The notes under the pieces were generated by a model that was not told where the DNA came from, ran no database searches, and saw only the letters and a list, made by a program, of their open reading frames with translations. A stretch of DNA of 9,517 nt from Candidatus Bandiella numerosa. Lineage in GTDB: Bacteria > Pseudomonadota > Alphaproteobacteria > Rickettsiales > Midichloriaceae. How positions within the stretch are numbered: position 1 is the first letter of the stretch; every line of letters starts with the position of its first letter. This document shows, one piece after another, positions 7,074 through 9,517 of this stretch. The stretch is from assembly GCF_021811875.1 (NCBI RefSeq), contig NZ_JAJBJD010000023.1, forward strand, positions 1 through 9,517, in the 5' to 3' direction. The position numbers and the translations under genes are program-made.

Positions 7074-8114
7074 TTATAGCCCCAAAGAATATTGCGCGCT
7101 TTTCTCTGTAGTTTTCAGGCGTACACCAGAGCCTATAAGGCGTACCTTGCTTTTAGGCTTTCGTGATTTTGCTTTGATAAGTAAATCAAGTAAATTCTCT
7201 TCTATGAGAGAGCTTGCTTGTTTTTCTGCAGTAGTAACGCTAAAATCATCAAATTTTACTTTGACAAAACACCCTTTAATATTAGAGCTTCTCCCGATTC
7301 TCTGATCTAATTTATTAAAGAGTTTGGAGAGTTCTCTTTGGCATTGTTCTATTGTTACTAAATCATTCTCAAAAGTACGTTCAAAGCTAAATGACTTACG
7401 TTTTCGATCAGACTCAACCTTTCTGTCATCAATGCCTCGTGCCATATTATATAAAGTTGCACCATATGATCCGAAATTTCCAATCAATTCCTCAACTCTA
7501 TATTGTTGCAAATCGTAACAACTAGATATGCCCATTGCTTTTAACTTTTTGAGAGTTACTTTGCCAACGCCAAATAAATTTTTTACATCAAGAGAAGCAA
7601 CAAACTCCATCACTTTTTTTGGAGGAATTACAAATTGTCCATTTGGTTTATTCCAATCACTTGCAATTTTTGCTAATAACTTATTTGATGATATGCCTGC
7701 TGATGCGGTGAGTTGTTGCTTTTTATATATCTCATCTCTAATTGCTTTTGCTATCAAAGTTGCACTCCCATGATACATATCGCTTCCAGTTACATCTATA
7801 TAAGCTTCATCTAGTGAAAGTGGTTCTATAGCAGAGCTATAGTTTGCAAAGATTTTCCTAATTTGATTGGAGACCTCTTTATATTTACTCATATTTACAG
7901 GCAATAGAACCAGAGAATCACATTTACGCAATGCTTTATATGTAGGCATTGCAGAATGTATACCATATTTTCTAGCTTCATAATTACAAGTGCATAATAC
8001 TCCACGCCCTGAAGAACCAATTGCAACAGGTTTGTCTTTTAAATATGGGTTATCTCTTACCTCGATAGAAGCATAAAATGAATCCATATCTATATGTATG
8101 ATTTTTCTATGCAT
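7074..8114 (-). CDS. dinB: DNA polymerase IV (DinB, Y family)
   Basis: This 346-residue translesion polymerase copies past damaged bases at the cost of accuracy. Catalytic acidic residues are visible: D9 in HIDMDSFYASIE, and D102-E103 in EPLSLDEAYIDVT. F13 occupies the steric-gate position that excludes ribonucleotides. Other family segments are GVLCTCNYEARKYGIHSAMP (38-57), ASAGISSNKLLAKIASDWNK (137-156), the helix-hairpin-helix FGVGKVTLKKLKAMGI (181-196) and a little-finger domain from about 240. The last six residues, QYSLGL, match the sliding-clamp-binding peptide at the very end of E. coli Pol IV (QLVLGL), so clamp recruitment is probably retained. The start lies 8 nt inside the preceding gene and directly abuts recD2 downstream. 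The strong ribosome-binding site supports the ATG at 8114. Confidence 0.96.
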   Translation of the reverse strand: MHRKIIHIDMDSFYASIEVRDNPYLKDKPVAIGSSGRGVLCTCNYEARKYGIHSAMPTYKALRKCDSLVLLPVNMSKYKEVSNQIRKIFANYSSAIEPLSLDEAYIDVTGSDMYHGSATLIAKAIRDEIYKKQQLTASAGISSNKLLAKIASDWNKPNGQFVIPPKKVMEFVASLDVKNLFGVGKVTLKKLKAMGISSCYDLQQYRVEELIGNFGSYGATLYNMARGIDDRKVESDRKRKSFSFERTFENDLVTIEQCQRELSKLFNKLDQRIGRSSNIKGCFVKVKFDDFSVTTAEKQASSLIEENLLDLLIKAKSRKPKSKVRLIGSGVRLKTTEKSAQYSLGL

Positions 8115-8589
8115 CGCTCCTTCCTAGCCAAAATGGTGGCTTTCTATTTGTATATCGATGTAAAGAGCGCTTCCCAATCGTATAATATTTTCTATATGCA
8201 GATAAAGGGTCATCTTTAACTTTATATATATCAGGCATTGCTTGTGGTCTTTGTGTAATGCCAATATCTTTTATAAAGCCCCTTGGTAGATTTAAAGAAG
8301 CCATGACAGAATATGACAGGTGGTCAGATTTTTTATTCCATCTAAATTTATATTCTTTGTTGAGTTCAATAGTTAAATCTTTAAGCCATAACCAATTGCT
8401 GAGTGATTCAGAAGCCCATAAAGTACAAGGGTGCTTCTTATGAGTTGGCTTATATGGCGCCTCTACACCATTTATGAACAAAGCTGTGCATAAGATTTGG
8501 ACGGACTCCAAGATCATTTTAATTACATGGCTATCCGCATGAGATTGAGCGCATTTAGCTATATCGTCATCTAAATAAAAAATATTCAA
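8107..8589 (-). CDS. Uncharacterised phage/bacterial protein, 'MNIFYLD...H.D.H..KM.LE' family
   Basis: The 160-residue soluble protein has no signal peptide or membrane segment. From memory it resembles an unnamed family, common in phages and scattered in bacteria, that starts MNIF-LD and continues with H-D-HV-KM-LE-Q. The fixed-looking polar residues are D7, H17, D19, H21, K24 and E28. They are followed by the segment PTHKKHPC (48-55), W58, the W66-W68 pair, QAMPD (116-120), YRKYY (132-136) and PPFW (151-154). Clustered conserved His, Asp and Trp suggest an enzyme, perhaps acting on nucleic acid, but no function is established and I do not name one. Translation probably starts at TTG (8589-8587), which gives exactly the expected N-terminus. 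It overlaps the recombinase stop (TTGA) and ends 8 nt inside dinB, so it belongs to the recombinase-dinB-recD2 unit. Confidence 0.75.
   Translation of the reverse strand: MNIFYLDDDIAKCAQSHADSHVIKMILESVQILCTALFINGVEAPYKPTHKKHPCTLWASESLSNWLWLKDLTIELNKEYKFRWNKKSDHLSYSVMASLNLPRGFIKDIGITQRPQAMPDIYKVKDDPLSAYRKYYTIGKRSLHRYTNRKPPFWLGRSDA
8117..8125 (-). promoter_or_regulatory. Strong Shine-Dalgarno for dinB inside the upstream gene
   Basis: The minus strand reads AGGAAGGAG two bases before the dinB ATG, with the outer AGGA at a more standard 7-nt distance. It stands out because most starts in this window have weak sites. It lies within the last codons of the 160-residue gene and supports the overlapping dinB start. 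Confidence 0.6.
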
Positions 8590-9351
8590 AACAACCCCTC
8601 AACCTTTTCTTCTACTTCTTGTTGGCTTGGAGCAGTATAGCGGTAAAGCTCTCTATCTCCAATATTGCCACTTATTTTTTTTGCAAAAGACATACCATAC
8701 TTGTCGTTAGCTCTTTTTAAACAAGTATGCCTTAATTGATGAGGTTCTAATACAAATTTTTCATCTTCTTTTAAATTTACACAAGCCTGCCTAGAAATTC
8801 TCTGACATAATCTCGTTACTGCAGTCTCGCTAAGAGGCTGGTAATTTCTATTAACAAATAGGAAGTTATTTTCAATTTTATCTTTATTTTTTTCTCTACA
8901 TTCTAAATATTGATCAACCCATTTTCTTGCATCATCTGGTAAAAATACTCTTTTAGTAATCATGTTACCTTTTCTTCTAATATCGTGGAGTCCTTTATTA
9001 TAGTATTGATCTAATCTTAGAGAACAAAGTTCAAATTTTCTAAGTCCAGTATGCAAAAGAGTAAAAAATACAGCGGCTTCAAGTAAGGGATTTTGATTAT
9101 TTCTTGAACATATCTTTATTCTTGTATCTATTGCAGAGCGAAGCAGCATTAATTGCCTGTCAGTTAAGCCATTCCAGTCAGGCTCATCTTGCATCAAATC
9201 TTTTACTCCTTCAAATGGATTACCTGCAGCAAACTCTCTTCTCTCACCAATCCAACTAGCGCAATGTTTAAGTGTTGCAAATATTCTATTAATAGTAGTA
9301 GCTTTGTAATTTTGTCCTGTAATCTGTGAAGTATGAGATAATAATAATCTT
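8586..9351 (-). pseudogene. Tyrosine recombinase/integrase, N-terminus removed by a group II intron
   Basis: About 254 residues of a phage-type tyrosine recombinase remain. They comprise the end of the SAM-like core-binding domain (ATTINRIFATLKHCASWIG, about 25 residues from the break) and a complete catalytic domain. Numbering from the ATG at 9395, catalytic residues are R119 (HTGLRKFEL), a lysine in RRKGNMITKR (K142 or K148), H219 and R222 in HQLRHTCLKR, and nucleophile Y253 in LYRYTAP. The position that is usually His or Trp nine residues before the tyrosine is N244. The first 14 codons of that reading frame (MRDLNP...) are antisense intron sequence, so the authentic N-terminus, probably 60-100 residues, is missing. 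The intron is antisense and cannot splice out of this mRNA. A shortened protein may still be translated. Its stop overlaps the next start. Confidence 0.8.
8595..8600 (-). promoter_or_regulatory. Ribosome-binding site deciding the TTG start of the 160-residue protein
   Basis: The minus strand has GAGGGG five bases upstream of TTG at 8589-8587. Correct spacing and the family-like N-terminus MNIFYLD favour TTG over any downstream ATG. The site lies within the last codons of the recombinase gene. Confidence 0.55.
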
Positions 9352-9517
9352 GTGCGCCGTGCATGATGTAAGAGTAGAGGGTTCAAGTCCCTCATGGGCT
9401 GATATAGAGCTGTCCATTAGCTGAGGCAAGGTTAACTTCGTGAGGAGTTGGCGGAAGGAAGCTGACGGCAAAGTAAGGCTGAGACGAACAGAAACTTGGT
9501 AGTAGGCCGTTATAACT
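9352..9517 (+). mobile_element. Group II intron, 5' end (domain I), continuing beyond the window
   Basis: At 9352 the plus strand begins GTGCG, the consensus 5' splice-site start of group II introns. It continues in the layout of bacterial intron domain I: an early hairpin gaggg-ttcaagt-ccctc (9377-9393), then gaggcaaggttaacttcgtg, ggcggaaggaagctgacggc and gacgaacagaaacttggtag, which are segments I associate with this class. The exact breakpoint is supported because recombinase homology on the other strand stops there. The intron-encoded reverse transcriptase/maturase and the 3' end are outside the window. The exon bases just before 9352 (ataataatctt) should contain the intron-binding sites. 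The base composition is visibly richer in GC than the rest of the window, consistent with a mobile element. Confidence 0.8.

Noticed and set aside
7324..7773. Two plus-strand frames inside dinB
   Set aside because: Antisense shadows of conserved Pol IV sequence.
8258..8443. Plus-strand frame inside the 160-residue gene
   Set aside because: Antisense to a family-like protein; no independent support.
9377..9393. tRNA T-arm look-alike (gaggg, loop ttcaagt, ccctc)
   Set aside because: No acceptor, D or anticodon arms pair around it. It lies 25 nt inside a group II intron 5' end, where such a hairpin is expected.
9289..9471. 60-residue minus-strand frame crossing the intron boundary
   Set aside because: It covers intron antisense and recombinase DNA in the wrong phase. 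The GLEPSTLTSCT-like string is typical of translated structured RNA, not a protein.
1..9517. CRISPR arrays, complete tRNA or rRNA genes, riboswitches
   Set aside because: No regularly spaced repeats, cloverleaf or rRNA sequence, or recognisable riboswitch core was seen on either strand.

Overview
The window is strongly AT-rich, and nearly all genes are on the minus strand, in two tight runs separated by insertion-sequence debris. The sequence features suggest an obligate intracellular alphaproteobacterium of the Rickettsiales (Midichloriaceae-, Megaira- or Orientia-like). These features are low GC, an alphaproteobacterial-looking FlgH relic, the rare GshA family of glutamate-cysteine ligase, decayed insertion sequences and a group II intron. 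The assignment is inference; no rRNA or other clade-diagnostic marker is present.

Layout. Positions 1-72 hold the last 23 codons and stop of an unidentified plus-strand gene, followed by about 180 bp of intergenic DNA with an imperfect GC-containing inverted repeat. Positions 257-3911 carry a compact minus-strand operon, in transcription order dacF (D,D-carboxypeptidase), rsmE (16S rRNA m3U1498 methyltransferase), gshA (glutamate-cysteine ligase) and pgeF (peptidoglycan editing factor). Gaps are 13 nt or less, and rsmE/gshA overlap as TAATG. Just upstream lies the 3' end of a destroyed flgH, and a good sigma70-type promoter is embedded in its last codons. Positions 4245-4628 are a 384-bp IS1-like element remnant with perfect 18-bp terminal inverted repeats and the C-terminal 67 codons of its transposase. 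A 124-bp element with its own 18-bp inverted repeats is nested inside. Positions 4629-4895 are non-coding.

Positions 4896-9351 form a second minus-strand run, in transcription order: truncated tyrosine recombinase, a 160-residue protein of an uncharacterised phage/bacterial family, dinB (DNA polymerase IV) and recD2 (SF1 helicase). Junctions are TTGA (4-nt overlap), an 8-nt overlap and TAAATG (no gap), so the genes look translationally coupled. The recombinase is cut at 9351/9352 by the 5' end of a group II intron in the opposite orientation, which runs off the window.

Functionally, the first operon pairs two peptidoglycan quality-control enzymes with glutathione synthesis and a ribosomal methyltransferase. 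The second pairs a recombinase and an unknown protein with two DNA damage-tolerance/repair enzymes, which could be a mobile-element-derived repair cassette. At least three layers of mobile DNA have eroded neighbouring genes (flgH, the recombinase, the IS1-like element itself).
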